Of a DNA stretch of 64,000 bases, positions 9,596 through 18,661 are shown in pieces; position 1 is the stretch's first letter, and the number at the start of each line of letters is the position of its first letter. Position numbers and translations under genes: made by a program. The DNA is from an uncultured Halomonas sp. Its GTDB lineage: Bacteria; Pseudomonadota; Gammaproteobacteria; Pseudomonadales; Halomonadaceae. The stretch covers positions 248,001 through 312,000 of the forward strand of contig NZ_CAMPKE010000001.1 of the NCBI RefSeq assembly GCF_946887195.1, written 5' to 3'. Below the pieces are notes generated by a model. The model had not been told where the DNA came from. It worked only from the letters and a program-made list of their open reading frames with translations, and did no database searches.

Positions 9596-10281
9596 CAGCC
9601 GCCGGAACACTGCTGCGCGCACCCAAGGCACTGCTGTTCGATCTCGATGGAACGCTAGTCGATACCGCTCCCGATCTTGCGCGGGCGACCAATGCGCTGC
9701 GTGCCCATCATGGCCTCGAGGCGCTGCCCTTCGAGACGATTCGCTCGCAGGTCTCCAATGGGGGCAGCGCCCTGGTGACGCTGGCACTCGGGTTTGACGC
9801 CAAACATCCGGAACATGCCACGGCGCGCGACTTTCTTCTTGACGCCTATGGCAGGAATGTCGCGGTAGAGAGCCAGGTCTTCGCGGGACTGGAGCGCCTG
9901 CTCGAGCTTTGGGCTCTGCCGCCCAGGGCCTGGGGCATCGTCACCAACAAGCCGCGCGCGTATACCGTGCCGTTGATCGAGGCGCTGGGATTGACGCCCG
10001 GCGCCCTGCTCTGCGCCGACGATCTGCCGGTCAAGAAGCCCTCGCCCGAGCCATTGTGGGAAGCGGCACGCCAGTTGGGTGTCGAACCCGCGGCATGTTG
10101 GTACATCGGCGATCATGCCCGCGACATGCAGGCCGCGCGAGCCGCCGGCATGGCGGCGATCGCCGTCGGTTACGGGTATATCGATGAGCAGGAGAATCGC
10201 CGTGAATGGCAGGCGGATATCTGGTTCGAGCGCCCGGCGGATCTGGTCGAGGCGCTGATCGACGGACAGGATGTTAGCTAG
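9592..10281 (+). CDS. mupP: HAD phosphatase, MupP (N-acetylmuramic acid 6-phosphate phosphatase) / Gph-like
   Basis: The 229-residue HAD-superfamily phosphatase has motif [16 protein letters not shown] near the N-terminus, motif II in TNKPRAYT, the motif III lysine in [10 protein letters not shown] and motif [18 protein letters not shown]. By sequence it could be called phosphoglycolate phosphatase (Gph). The position directly after ubiG, with a YciK-type SDR next, matches the Pseudomonas locus where the gene is mupP. MupP dephosphorylates MurNAc-6-phosphate in the AnmK/AmgK/MurU peptidoglycan recycling route. The start is GTG at 9592, overlapping the ubiG stop. The function is thus inferred from synteny. 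Confidence 0.8.
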   Translation: MTAAGTLLRAPKALLFDLDGTLVDTAPDLARATNALRAHHGLEALPFETIRSQVSNGGSALVTLALGFDAKHPEHATARDFLLDAYGRNVAVESQVFAGLERLLELWALPPRAWGIVTNKPRAYTVPLIEALGLTPGALLCADDLPVKKPSPEPLWEAARQLGVEPAACWYIGDHARDMQAARAAGMAAIAVGYGYIDEQENRREWQADIWFERPADLVEALIDGQDVS

Positions 10282-10307
10282 ATAGCGGATTACTGCCGAG
10301 GCGGCTA

Positions 10308-10355
10308 TTCACTGAAAACCGCTCAGGGCTGTTCACTAAAAACCGCTCAGGGCTG
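10308..10355. repeat. Perfectly adjacent 24-bp tandem duplication at the yciK 3' end
   Basis: Two 24-bp units, 10308-10331 and 10332-10355, read TTCACT(G/A)AAAACCGCTC followed by AGGGCTG and differ at one base. The second unit contains the yciK stop codon and last two codons; the first lies in the intergenic space between the converging mupP and yciK genes. The duplication does not change either protein. Confidence 0.85.
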
Positions 10356-11099
10356 TGCATCGAAGCGCTCGCCAGTATGCCCACGACTATCGGGGCCCAT
10401 CAGCCATAGATACGTTCCTGTGATTTCAGCGGGCTTGCGCAGGGTACCGGGATCCTCACCGGGAAACGCGGTCTTGCGCATTTGCGTGCGCGTGGCGCCG
10501 GGATTGAGGCTGTTGACGCGAATCTCGCTGAGATTCTCCAGCTCATCGGCCAAGACCTCGACGAAGCCCTCGGTGGCGAACTTGGAAACCGAATAGGCGC
10601 CCCAGAAAGCGCGCCCCTTGCGACCGACACTCGACGTCGTGAAGATCACCGAGGCATCGCTCGACGATTTGAGCAGTGGCAACAGCGCCTGGGTCATCCA
10701 GATCGGGCCGTTGATGTTGACCTGCATGACCTGCTCCCACAATTGCGGGTTGTACTGCTCGAAGGGCGTAATACGCCCCAGCAGACCGGCATTGTGAAGA
10801 ATGCCATCGAGGCGACCGAATTCCTTGTCCAGGGTTTCGGCCATGTCCTGGTAATCCTTGAGCGTGGCGCCTTCGAAATTCAGGGGAAAAATAGCCGGCT
10901 GCGGACCACCGGCCGTCTCGATCTCATCGTATACCGCTTCGAGCTTGGCGATGGTCCTGCCCAGCAATATCACCGTGGCGCCATGCCGGGCATAGGCCAG
11001 CGCGGCGGCACGACCGATGCCATCCCCCGCACCGGTGACCAGGATGATGCGCCCATCGAGCAGATCGGCTGGCGCTTGATAATCGATCTTGCAGGTCAT
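10347..11099 (-). CDS. yciK: YciK-family short-chain dehydrogenase/reductase
   Basis: The 250-residue SDR has a cofactor motif GAGDGIG near residues 22-28, NAG (HNAGLLG) and catalytic Ser/Tyr/Lys in TSSVGRKGRAFWGAYSVSK. The N-terminal pattern YQAPADLLDGRIILVTGAGDGIG and the conserved VNSLNPGATRTQMR are typical of YciK, whose substrate is unknown. The start at 11099 is preceded by TAGGAGTCCTG; a longer reading to 11216 adds unrelated residues. It lies 19 bp after cpoB on the same strand and may be the last gene of the tol-pal cluster. It faces mupP, which it follows on the same strand in Pseudomonas. Confidence 0.88.
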   Translation of the reverse strand: MTCKIDYQAPADLLDGRIILVTGAGDGIGRAAALAYARHGATVILLGRTIAKLEAVYDEIETAGGPQPAIFPLNFEGATLKDYQDMAETLDKEFGRLDGILHNAGLLGRITPFEQYNPQLWEQVMQVNINGPIWMTQALLPLLKSSSDASVIFTTSSVGRKGRAFWGAYSVSKFATEGFVEVLADELENLSEIRVNSLNPGATRTQMRKTAFPGEDPGTLRKPAEITGTYLWLMGPDSRGHTGERFDAQP

Positions 11100-11118
11100 C
11101 AGGACTCCTACCGGGAAG

Positions 11119-11874
11119 TCACAGGCCGGACTGATTGAGAAAATCGCTGGCCATGCCCGCGGCGCGGCTATCGGGATACTCCGCCTGCACCCGTTCGAGC
11201 AACTGTTTGCTGGCATCGGGCTGACCCTGGCGCGCCTTCAGCAAGCCCAGCTTGTACAAGGCGTCCGGTACTTTATTGCTCTGCGGGTACTCGTCGATGA
11301 CTCTCGTGAAAGCCTGGGACGCGGGTTCGAGTTCGGAGCGTGCCGAATAAAGCTCGCCCAGCCAGTAGTAACCATTGGGGCGCAACGACGACTGGGGATA
11401 ATCGCTGACGAAGGCTTCGAACGCCGTGATCGCCGCATCGAAATCGCGTGCCTGGACTTTGGCGAAAGCCGCCTGATAGGCCTGCCTGCCATCGTCACCA
11501 TCACTGGCGACGGCGTTGGCGGCACCGGTATCGACTTCACTGCCCGGCGCCTGCGCGGCACTGCCGGCCGGATTGGAGGCACCGCTGGCCTGGATGCGCT
11601 TCTCGAGATCGAGATAACGCTCCTGGGCGAGCTGACGCTGCTGATCGAGTTGATAACGCAGCTCTTCGAGCTGACCGCGGAGCTCTTTGATTTGACGCTG
11701 GTTTTCCTGCAGCTGATTGAACAGCGTCAGGCTGCCACCGGGCGCCTCGCGAACCTGCGCCTGTTGATAGAAACTGTTCTGGGCCGAAAGATCCTCGACC
11801 ACTGGGGCGGCCCATACGGACAGCGGGAGCACTAAGGCTCCCGCGCCGCACAGTCCTTTCAGACCGTGTTTCAT
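11119..11874 (-). CDS. cpoB: Cell division coordinator CpoB (YbgF), periplasmic TPR protein
   Basis: CpoB links peptidoglycan synthesis by PBP1B with Tol-driven outer-membrane constriction. The 251-residue precursor begins with a signal peptide (to about VWAA, residue 23). A trimerising coiled coil follows (about residues 50-95, LFNQLQENQRQIKELRGQLE), then a low-complexity linker (residues 95-125), then TPR-like repeats (residues about 128-245) with the family phrases GYYWLGELY and PDALYKLGLLKARQGQ. It is the gene directly after pal, as in most gammaproteobacteria, with an 18-bp gap. Confidence 0.94.
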   Translation of the reverse strand: MKHGLKGLCGAGALVLPLSVWAAPVVEDLSAQNSFYQQAQVREAPGGSLTLFNQLQENQRQIKELRGQLEELRYQLDQQRQLAQERYLDLEKRIQASGASNPAGSAAQAPGSEVDTGAANAVASDGDDGRQAYQAAFAKVQARDFDAAITAFEAFVSDYPQSSLRPNGYYWLGELYSARSELEPASQAFTRVIDEYPQSNKVPDALYKLGLLKARQGQPDASKQLLERVQAEYPDSRAAGMASDFLNQSGL

Positions 11875-11892
11875 ACTCGACTCCGTAGGAGC

Positions 11893-12411
11893 TTAGTAGT
11901 CGAAGACCACGCGACGATTCTGCGCGTAAGCCTCTTCAGAGTGGCCCTGAACGGCCGGACGCTCTTCGCCGTAGCTGACGATCTCGAGCTGGGAAGGCGA
12001 TACGCCCTGTACGGTCAGGTAGCTTTCGACGGATTGCGCACGACGCTCGCCCAGGCCCAGGTTGTATTCGCGCGTACCGCGCTCATCGCCATGACCTTCG
12101 AGAATCACGGTGGTGTTCGGGTTGTTACGCAGGTAATCGGCATGAGCGTTGAGTACGGATTCGAATTCGGGACGAATGGTGTCCTTGTCGAAATCGAAAT
12201 AGATGGTACGCACGTCAGGAATGCCAACCTGGCTGCCCATCTGGGAACCGCTGGTTTGCCCATTGGTCATGCCCTGGCTGGAAACGCCACCTGCGGTAGT
12301 ACCCGTGCCATCCATGCTCCCATCCTGGGTGCCACCGCTGCTGGAACAGCCAGCCATGACGACCAGGGACACAGCGACTGCCAGGCTCTTGGCGTACGGT
12401 TTGAATTGCAT
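11893..12411 (-). CDS. pal: Peptidoglycan-associated lipoprotein Pal
   Basis: Pal is an outer-membrane lipoprotein that binds peptidoglycan and TolB. The 172-residue precursor has a lipobox VVMAGC with the lipidated Cys at about residue 22. A Gly/Ser/Thr-rich linker leads to an OmpA-like domain (about residues 65-172) starting TIYFDFDKDTIRPE. The diaminopimelate-binding signature is ILEGHGDERGTREYNLGLGE. It is followed by cpoB and preceded by tolB with a 49-bp gap. Confidence 0.97.
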   Translation of the reverse strand: MQFKPYAKSLAVAVSLVVMAGCSSSGGTQDGSMDGTGTTAGGVSSQGMTNGQTSGSQMGSQVGIPDVRTIYFDFDKDTIRPEFESVLNAHADYLRNNPNTTVILEGHGDERGTREYNLGLGERRAQSVESYLTVQGVSPSQLEIVSYGEERPAVQGHSEEAYAQNRRVVFDY

Positions 12412-12460
12412 TTATCAACTCCTTGCTCGGAATTTGAATGACACAGTCGATTCTAATGTT

Positions 12461-13750
12461 TCAGTTCAAGAAAGGCGACCAAGCGGGTTCCCGCACATCG
12501 CCTTGCGCCGAGGGTAGGCGGTACGAGGCATTGCCATCGGCCGACACTACACCCAACACCCCTCGGGTTCCTTGCTGGGTGGCGAAGATTACCATGGTCC
12601 CATTCGGCGCGACACTGGGCGATTCATCCCGAGTGGATTCGGTCAGAATCGTCAGTCGTCCGGTGTCCATATCCTTCTTGGCGACATGGAAACCGTCGTT
12701 GGCCCGATGAATCATAAAAATCGTTTCACCATCCGGCGCGAAGCGCCCTCGGGAATTATAGTTGCCGGTAAAGGTTATGCGTTCTGCCTGCCCACTGGCA
12801 AGATCGTAACGATACAATTGTGGTCCGCCACTGCGATCCGACGTGAATAAAAGGCTGCTGCCATCCGGCGACCATTCCGGCTCGGTATCGATCCCCGGAC
12901 TGTTGGTCAGTCGGGTGAAGGTACGCGAACCGATATCCATGACGTAAATCTCCGGCTGCCCATCCTTGGATAGCGACATGGCCAGCTTACGGCCATCGGG
13001 GGACCAGGCCGGCGCGCTGTTGATTCCGGGGAAAGAGGTCGCTTGAATCCGCTGGCTCGAGGCCAAATCCTGAATGTAAATTGCCGAATTTCCGCTCTCG
13101 AACGATACATAAGCCAGCTTGTCGCCATCGGGCGACCAGGCCGGTGAAAGTATCGGATCATCGGAAGAAAGAATCTGCTGACTGCCATGGCCGTCGGCAT
13201 CGGCAACATGCAATCCGAAGCGTCGATTGTCGCCCGCGCCCTCTGCCGTGACATAGGCAATCTGTGTGGAAAAGGCACCACGAATGCCGGTGATCGCCTC
13301 GAATATCTGATCGCTGATGTAGTGTGCCGCGTCGCGCAACTCATTGGCCGAGACATTGACCACTTCACCGATGATGCGGCGCTCGCCATAAATGTCCATC
13401 AGCTCGAACTGGATACGGTAACCGCCACTTTCCTGGCTGATTTCACCGACCACCAGGTAGCTGCTATCGACCAGGCGCCAATCGCGGAAAGTGACCTCAT
13501 CGCTGTTGCTCGGCGATGCGATCAATGCGTTGCGCGGCAGTGGATCGAATTGACCGCTACGCGCCAGGTCATCGCTGACGATATTGGCGATATTTTCGGG
13601 AACGCTACCTTGCCCCTGATTCTCGAAAGGCACGATGGCGATGGGAATGGCGCGATCGCTACCCTTGGTGATCTCGATCGTCAGGTCGGCGCTAGCGAAG
13701 CCACTGCACAGCAGCAGCAGCCCCGCCAGGAGAGAGGTCAAACGTTTCAT
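12461..13750 (-). CDS. tolB: Tol-Pal system periplasmic protein TolB
   Basis: TolB binds Pal and the TolA C-terminal domain in the periplasm. The 429-residue precursor has a signal peptide ending near FASA (residue 21), an N-terminal alpha/beta domain (about residues 22-165) and a six-bladed WD40-like beta-propeller. The propeller shows repeated [31 protein letters not shown] and [15 protein letters not shown] motifs. The start overlaps the end of tolA by 4 nt, so translation is probably coupled. Confidence 0.96.
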   Translation of the reverse strand: MKRLTSLLAGLLLLCSGFASADLTIEITKGSDRAIPIAIVPFENQGQGSVPENIANIVSDDLARSGQFDPLPRNALIASPSNSDEVTFRDWRLVDSSYLVVGEISQESGGYRIQFELMDIYGERRIIGEVVNVSANELRDAAHYISDQIFEAITGIRGAFSTQIAYVTAEGAGDNRRFGLHVADADGHGSQQILSSDDPILSPAWSPDGDKLAYVSFESGNSAIYIQDLASSQRIQATSFPGINSAPAWSPDGRKLAMSLSKDGQPEIYVMDIGSRTFTRLTNSPGIDTEPEWSPDGSSLLFTSDRSGGPQLYRYDLASGQAERITFTGNYNSRGRFAPDGETIFMIHRANDGFHVAKKDMDTGRLTILTESTRDESPSVAPNGTMVIFATQQGTRGVLGVVSADGNASYRLPSAQGDVREPAWSPFLN

Positions 13751-14829
13751 CGGCGCACGTCCTCGGGGTTGAAGTCCAGATTGAATTCACGGAACTGGCT
13801 CTGAGCGGAAGCCGGCAACTCGCTCATCTCACGAAATGGCGCGGCACGTTCCACGGCGAGCAGTACCGAGCGGTCGAAGGTGGCATCACCGCTACTCTTG
13901 CTTATGCTAGCGCTGATCAGCTCTCCCGTCGGCAATAGTTGAATACGCACGAGCGCTTCCAATTGTCCATTGCTGCCGGAGGGCAATATCCAGGCCTGTT
14001 CGACGGCATTGCGCACCAGATTAATGAAGCTATTGGAAGCCTGAGCAGCCTGCTTGGCATTGGCTATCGACTGGGCCTCGCCAGCGATCAGGTTGTCGAG
14101 AGACGACGCGGCAGCCTCAGCGGCACGCTTGAGCGCTTCCTGGCGTTGACGCTCGGCTTCCTTGGCGGCTTCGGCTTTTTTACGCGCTTCCTCTTCGGCC
14201 TGGCGCTTGGCCTCTTCAGCGGCTTCGGCTTTCTCGCGCGCTTCCTCCTCGGCCTGGCGTTTGGCTTCCTCAGCGGCTTCGGCCTTCCTGCGCGCTTCCT
14301 CTTCGGCCTGGCGTTTGGCGGCTTCGGCCTTCTTGCGCGCCTCCTCTTCGGCTTGACGCTTGGCCTCGGCCGCCTCCTCGCGCGCTTGCTCCTGACGCTG
14401 CTGCTCGGCACGCTGCTTGCGCAGTTCGGCCTGTTTGGCGGCTTCCTCGGCGCGCCGCTGGGCCTGTGCCTCAGCCTGTTGGCGCGCTGCTTCAGCCTCG
14501 GCGCGCTCGGCTTCATTAGCCGCCTGGGCTTCGGCTTCGGCCTGTTGACGTGCCGCCTCGGCTTCGGCGCGCTCGGCTTCACGGGCCGCCTCGGCGGCTT
14601 CTTCGGCCTGCTGAGCCTGAGCCGCACTGGCCTTGGCTTCCTCGACCCGCTGCGCCTTATCGGTAGCGGTTTCGGTACTGACCAGCGTTGCCTGCACTAC
14701 CGATGACGAACTCGGCGTCGCCTCGCTGTCCGGCCAGCGCAGCACGGTCAATAGCAGCACCAGCACATGTACGCCGATGGCGAGCAGCGTGGGCAGGCCA
14801 TAACCTACCCGCCGTTCGTGTCTAGCCAT
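13747..14829 (-). CDS. tolA: Tol-Pal system inner-membrane protein TolA
   Basis: TolA transmits the TolQR proton-driven motion to the outer membrane. The 360-residue protein has a short cytoplasmic N-terminus and one transmembrane helix ([18 protein letters not shown], about residues 15-32). A very long Ala/Glu/Lys/Arg/Gln helix spans domain II (about residues 55-255). The compact C-terminal domain III (about residues 260-360) carries [21 protein letters not shown] and [19 protein letters not shown]. Within domain II a nearly repeated unit [15 protein letters not shown] recurs four times. It overlaps tolB by 4 nt and follows tolR by 9 bp. Confidence 0.95.
   Translation of the reverse strand: MARHERRVGYGLPTLLAIGVHVLVLLLTVLRWPDSEATPSSSSVVQATLVSTETATDKAQRVEEAKASAAQAQQAEEAAEAAREAERAEAEAARQQAEAEAQAANEAERAEAEAARQQAEAQAQRRAEEAAKQAELRKQRAEQQRQEQAREEAAEAKRQAEEEARKKAEAAKRQAEEEARRKAEAAEEAKRQAEEEAREKAEAAEEAKRQAEEEARKKAEAAKEAERQRQEALKRAAEAAASSLDNLIAGEAQSIANAKQAAQASNSFINLVRNAVEQAWILPSGSNGQLEALVRIQLLPTGELISASISKSSGDATFDRSVLLAVERAAPFREMSELPASAQSQFREFNLDFNPEDVRR
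14155..14370. repeat. In-frame tandem repeats in the tolA helical domain
   Basis: Four imperfect copies of a unit of about 45-54 bp encode [19 protein letters not shown] sequence. They are visible on the plus strand as recurring GCGCGCTTCCTCTTCGGCCT-like segments. All differences keep the frame and the helix-forming composition, so copy number could vary by slippage without disrupting the protein. Confidence 0.75.
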
Positions 14830-14838
14830 CTGCTCTCC

Positions 14839-15279
14839 TCAGCTATCACTGGGGGGCGGTTCTGAAATCAGCCCCACGTTGGGTACGCCAGCGATCTGCA
14901 GGGTGCTCATCAGTTGAACGATCTGGCCATAGGGGACGCTGCGATCGCCACGCACCAATACCGGCGTGCTTGGCTTGCGCTCCAGGATGATGATGACCTT
15001 GTCGCTGATCTCGTCGAGCGACATCGGCGTCTCGCCATCGCCCAGCGAGATGAAGTATTGCCCCTGGCTATCCACCGAGACGACGACCGGCTCGAGATCT
15101 TCCATGCTTTCGATGGGTTCGGAGGTGACCTGCGGTAGATCGACATCGACTCCCTGGGTCAGCATCGGCGCGGTGATCATGAAGATCACCAGCAGTACCA
15201 GCATGACATCGATGAAAGGCACCACATTGATCTCGCCCATCGGCTTTTGCCGCGAGCCGCGATTGAATGGACCGTACAT
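14839..15279 (-). CDS. tolR: Tol-Pal system protein TolR
   Basis: TolR is a stator-like partner of TolQ in the ion-driven motor. The 146-residue protein has the typical N-terminal [20 protein letters not shown] segment with the functional Asp in the single transmembrane helix (about residue 25). An ExbD-like periplasmic domain follows, with [18 protein letters not shown]. The length is normal. It sits 12 bp after tolQ and 9 bp before tolA in the expected order. Confidence 0.96.
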   Translation of the reverse strand: MYGPFNRGSRQKPMGEINVVPFIDVMLVLLVIFMITAPMLTQGVDVDLPQVTSEPIESMEDLEPVVVSVDSQGQYFISLGDGETPMSLDEISDKVIIILERKPSTPVLVRGDRSVPYGQIVQLMSTLQIAGVPNVGLISEPPPSDS

Positions 15280-15291
15280 GGCAGTGCTCCC

Positions 15292-15981
15292 TCAGGCCGC
15301 TTCGCGCTCACCGCGCCCTTGCAGATTGCGGTGCAAGATGGAGTGAAACTCCTCGGCGAAGTCCTCGTACTGGCCCAACAAGCGGTTGGATTGTGCCGAC
15401 AGTCGGTTATAGAAGATCACCGCCGGAATCGCCGCGAACAGGCCCATGGCGGTCGCAATCAGCGCTTCCGCGATCCATGGCGCCACGGTTGAGAGGGTCG
15501 CTTGCTGAGCCATCGACAGGCTCTGGAACGAGCCCATGATGCCCCATACGGTACCGAACAGACCGATATAAGGGCTGGCCGAGGCGACGGTGGCGAGAAA
15601 CGTCAGATGCAGATTGAGTCGCTCTTCCTCGCGCGACCAGGCCACGCGCATGGCACGCTGCACGCCGTCGAGTACCGCCTGGGAGCTTTGCGTCTTGGGC
15701 AGTAAACGATTGAATTCGCGAAAGCCGGAGCGAAAGATGTTCTCGGCTCCCAGCACTTCCTGGTCGGCCGGCGTGTCACGATACAGCTCGTTGAGATCGA
15801 CGCCGGACCAGAAGCGATCCTCGAAGGCGCGATGCGCCTTGTGGGCACGACGCAACACGAAACTGCGCTGGAAGATCACGATCCAGGACGCAATCGAGGC
15901 GGCGATCAATAGCAACATGACCAGCTGGACGACCAGACTGGCATTCAGAATCAAGTGGGGAATGGACATGGAGTCGTTCAC
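15292..15981 (-). CDS. tolQ: Tol-Pal system protein TolQ
   Basis: TolQ is the MotA/ExbB-type proton channel component. The 229-residue protein has three membrane segments: [20 protein letters not shown] near the N-terminus, then [20 protein letters not shown] and [20 protein letters not shown]. The [10 protein letters not shown] signature and the conserved Thr and Pro residues of the family are present. A GTG start at 15981 has GAGGA a few bases upstream; an internal ATG at 15969 is less well placed. ybgC ends 24 bp upstream. Confidence 0.95.
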   Translation of the reverse strand: MNDSMSIPHLILNASLVVQLVMLLLIAASIASWIVIFQRSFVLRRAHKAHRAFEDRFWSGVDLNELYRDTPADQEVLGAENIFRSGFREFNRLLPKTQSSQAVLDGVQRAMRVAWSREEERLNLHLTFLATVASASPYIGLFGTVWGIMGSFQSLSMAQQATLSTVAPWIAEALIATAMGLFAAIPAVIFYNRLSAQSNRLLGQYEDFAEEFHSILHRNLQGRGEREAA

Positions 15982-16005
15982 GGGTGTCCTCGTCAGTGGT
16001 ACGGA

Positions 16006-16401
16006 TTATCCGTTCAGAACCGCGGCGAGTGCCGACGGCCAACGTGTCGGGCGAAGCCGGGACGCATCCAGACAGGCGATGTCGACGCTGGCTTCGCATA
16101 ATGGTTCCCCAAGACCCGTCACCCGCTGGTGAAAACTCAGGCGACAGGTGGAATGCTCGACGACTTCGGCGCTGACCATCAGCCGATCGTCGAGCCGGGC
16201 GGGCTTGGCATAACGACATTCGATTCGGTGCACTACCAATTGAATGCCGGCCTCAAGCAATCCACGTTGGGTAAACCCGAACTGCTTGAGCCATTCGCTG
16301 CGTGCCCGCTCCATGTATTTGAGGTAATTGACGTAATAGACGATGCCACCGGCATCGGTATCTTCGATATAGACCGTTACCGGTAGCGTGAACGCCGTCA
16401 T
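16006..16401 (-). CDS. ybgC: Acyl-CoA thioesterase YbgC (tol-pal associated)
   Basis: This 131-residue hot-dog-fold thioesterase is the usual first gene of the tol-pal cluster and may act in phospholipid metabolism near the septum. The active-site motif is [28 protein letters not shown] (residues about 9-36), with the catalytic Asp in DTDAGG. The downstream [16 protein letters not shown] is also typical. It overlaps the end of ruvB by 4 nt, joining the ruv genes to the tol cluster. Confidence 0.93.
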   Translation of the reverse strand: MTAFTLPVTVYIEDTDAGGIVYYVNYLKYMERARSEWLKQFGFTQRGLLEAGIQLVVHRIECRYAKPARLDDRLMVSAEVVEHSTCRLSFHQRVTGLGEPLCEASVDIACLDASRLRPTRWPSALAAVLNG

Positions 16402-17435
16402 GGACGACCCTCGCCCGAGGCATTCGGCACGTTATCGCTCACCGCCAGACCGAAATGCAAATAGGCTTGCCGCGTGACCATGCGACCTCGTGCGGTACGT
16501 AGCATAAGGCCCTGTTGAATCAGATACGGCTCGAGCACGTCCTCGATGGTATCGCGCTCCTCGCTGATCGCTGCGGATAATGAATCGACACCCACCGGCC
16601 CGCCATCGAACTTCTCGATCATCGCCAGCAGTAAACGGCGATCCATATGATCCAGCCCATGGCGATCCACGTTCAGCATGTTCAGGGCCAGGTCGGCGGT
16701 TTCGACGCTCAGCCGACCATCGCCGCGCACCTCGGCATAATCGCGCACCCGGCGTAGCAAACGGTTGGCGATACGCGGCGTGCCGCGCGCACGACGCGCA
16801 ATTTCGGCGGCGCCGCCGGCCTCGGCTTCGACACCCAGCAGGCGCGCCGAACGCGCGACGATCTCGGTGAGTTCATCGACCGCATAGAACTCCAGGCGCT
16901 GTACGATACCGAAGCGATCGCGCAGTGGCGAGGTCAGCAGTCCCGCGCGAGTGGTCGCGCCAACCAGCGTGAACCGCGGCAGATCGAGCTTGATCGAGCG
17001 CGCCGCCGGCCCTTCGCCGATCATGATGTCCAGCTGGAAATCTTCCATCGCCGGATACAGCACCTCCTCGACCGCCGCCGGCAGGCGATGAATCTCGTCG
17101 ATGAACAGCACATCGCCAGGCTGAAGATTGGTAAGCATGGCGGCCAGATCGCCGGCACGCTCGAGCACCGGACCCGAGGTCGACTTGATGTCGACCCCCA
17201 TCTCTTCGGCGATGATGTTGGCCAGCGTGGTCTTGCCCAGCCCCGGCGGGCCGAATACCAGCGTATGATCGAGGCTATCGTTGCGCCCACGCGCCGCGCT
17301 GATGAAGATATCGAGCTGTTCACGCACGCGGGGCTGGCCGATGTAGTCGGCCAGCCGTCGGGGGCGAATGGCGTGGTCGATGCGCACCTCGCCCACTTGG
17401 GGCTCGGCGGCAATCAGGCGGTCGCTCTCGATCAT
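16398..17435 (-). CDS. ruvB: Holliday junction branch migration ATPase RuvB
   Basis: RuvB is the hexameric AAA+ motor that drives branch migration with RuvA. The 345-residue protein shows Walker [20 protein letters not shown] (about residues 62-80), Walker [12 protein letters not shown], sensor 1 GATTRAG, and the C-terminal winged-helix DNA-binding domain with [19 protein letters not shown]. It starts 7 bp after the ruvA stop. It overlaps the next gene (ybgC) by 4 nt. Confidence 0.97.
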   Translation of the reverse strand: MIESDRLIAAEPQVGEVRIDHAIRPRRLADYIGQPRVREQLDIFISAARGRNDSLDHTLVFGPPGLGKTTLANIIAEEMGVDIKSTSGPVLERAGDLAAMLTNLQPGDVLFIDEIHRLPAAVEEVLYPAMEDFQLDIMIGEGPAARSIKLDLPRFTLVGATTRAGLLTSPLRDRFGIVQRLEFYAVDELTEIVARSARLLGVEAEAGGAAEIARRARGTPRIANRLLRRVRDYAEVRGDGRLSVETADLALNMLNVDRHGLDHMDRRLLLAMIEKFDGGPVGVDSLSAAISEERDTIEDVLEPYLIQQGLMLRTARGRMVTRQAYLHFGLAVSDNVPNASGEGRP

Positions 17436-17441
17436 GCGGCC

Positions 17442-18053
17442 TTATCCTGCCATCTGGCGTGTGAGGGCGGCCTTGATCAAGGCCTCGGTGGGTTGCTTGG
17501 CGTCGAGACCCGAGAGCAGTCGCGAGGCTTCGGTGGGCTTGTAACCCAAGGAGATCAACGCCGCTTCGGCATCGGCGAGCGGGTCGCGCGAGCGGGCAGA
17601 CTCATCCATTTGTCCCAAAACATCGAGCGTATCGTTCTGCTCGGCCGACCAATGCGGAAAGCGATCGCGCATCTCGACGATCAACCGCTCGGCGGTTTTC
17701 TTGCCGACGCCGGGCAGCCGGGTGAGCGATTTGACATCGTCATCCATCACGCAGCGAATGAACTGGTCTTCCTCCATGCCAGACAGGATCGCCAAGGCCA
17801 GCTTGGGGCCGACGCCGTTGACCTTGATCAGCGCCCGAAACAGCGCGCGCTCCTGCTGACGGGCGAAACCGTATAGCAGATGGGCATCCTCACGCACGGT
17901 GAGGTGGGTAAAAAGCTGTGCCGTTTCTCCCACACCGGGCAGCGCCAAAAGCGTGTTCATGGAGGCTTCGAGCTCATAACCGACACCGCTGACATCGATC
18001 ACCAGCCAGGGCGGCTGTTTCTCCAACAAGGTGCCTCGCAGGCGTCCAATCAT
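17442..18053 (-). CDS. ruvA: Holliday junction DNA helicase subunit RuvA
   Basis: RuvA forms the tetramer that holds the four-way junction and loads RuvB. The 203-residue protein begins [20 protein letters not shown], the family N-terminus. Two helix-hairpin-helix motifs follow ([19 protein letters not shown] and [19 protein letters not shown]), and a C-terminal RuvB-binding domain lies after an acidic linker. A 68-bp gap separates it from ruvC. I could not find a clear LexA box (CTG-N10-CAG) there. Confidence 0.96.
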   Translation of the reverse strand: MIGRLRGTLLEKQPPWLVIDVSGVGYELEASMNTLLALPGVGETAQLFTHLTVREDAHLLYGFARQQERALFRALIKVNGVGPKLALAILSGMEEDQFIRCVMDDDVKSLTRLPGVGKKTAERLIVEMRDRFPHWSAEQNDTLDVLGQMDESARSRDPLADAEAALISLGYKPTEASRLLSGLDAKQPTEALIKAALTRQMAG

Positions 18054-18121
18054 GCGTTCACAATCCTTCGAATGACTGGGGTGTCACTATACTGATCGGC
18101 CGTTCGACTGACCAGCGTGGC

Positions 18122-18661
18122 TTACTCGGGGCGATAATCGCGCCAGCGCTGGCCGCGTGTGCCGCGCCGAGCTCCATAGCTGCCCTGCTGAATCAGCCCG
18201 GCGCGAGTATGCGCGTGGGTCAGCGCAATCGCCAACGCATCGGCGGCATCGGCCTGGGGCGCAGCGCCAAGGCCCAGCATGGCGGTGACCATATGCTGCA
18301 CCTGAGCCTTGTCGGCGGCGCCGGTGCCGGTCACCGCCTGCTTGATCTGGCGCGCCGCGTATTCGAACACCGGCAGGCCATGATTGGCGGCACACACGAC
18401 GGCGGTGCCCCTGGCCTGGCCCAGCTTGAGCGCCGAGTCGGCGTTCTTGGCCATGAACACCTGCTCGATGGCGAACTCCGCCGGGCGATGCAGGGCAATC
18501 AGCTCGGCGACCCCGGCATAGACCTGGGCCAGCTTCTGAGCCAGGTCGTCCGCCTTGATGCGGATGCAGCCACTCGCCACGTAACGCGGCTTGCCGGCAG
18601 ACAGATCGATCACCCCGTAACCGGTAAGGCGCGAACCGGGATCGATGCCGAGCACGATCAC
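18122..18661 (-). CDS. ruvC: Crossover junction endodeoxyribonuclease RuvC
   Basis: RuvC resolves Holliday junctions by paired nicks. The 179-residue protein has the RNase H-like fold with catalytic acids at Asp7 ([13 protein letters not shown]), the Glu in [16 protein letters not shown] (about residue 66) and the pair in the C-terminal [14 protein letters not shown]. The start is GTG at 18661, directly adjacent to the aspS TAA stop, so translation probably depends on ribosomes finishing aspS. Confidence 0.96.
   Translation of the reverse strand: MIVLGIDPGSRLTGYGVIDLSAGKPRYVASGCIRIKADDLAQKLAQVYAGVAELIALHRPAEFAIEQVFMAKNADSALKLGQARGTAVVCAANHGLPVFEYAARQIKQAVTGTGAADKAQVQHMVTAMLGLGAAPQADAADALAIALTHAHTRAGLIQQGSYGARRGTRGQRWRDYRPE

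Noticed and set aside
13939..14706. A 255-codon plus-strand Leu/Gly/Phe-rich frame opposite tolA
   Set aside because: It is the mirror of the TolA Ala/Glu/Lys repeats and only looks like a membrane protein for that reason.
18054..18121. LexA box between ruvC and ruvA
   Set aside because: Several CTG and CAG triplets occur, but none has the CTG-N10-CAG spacing.
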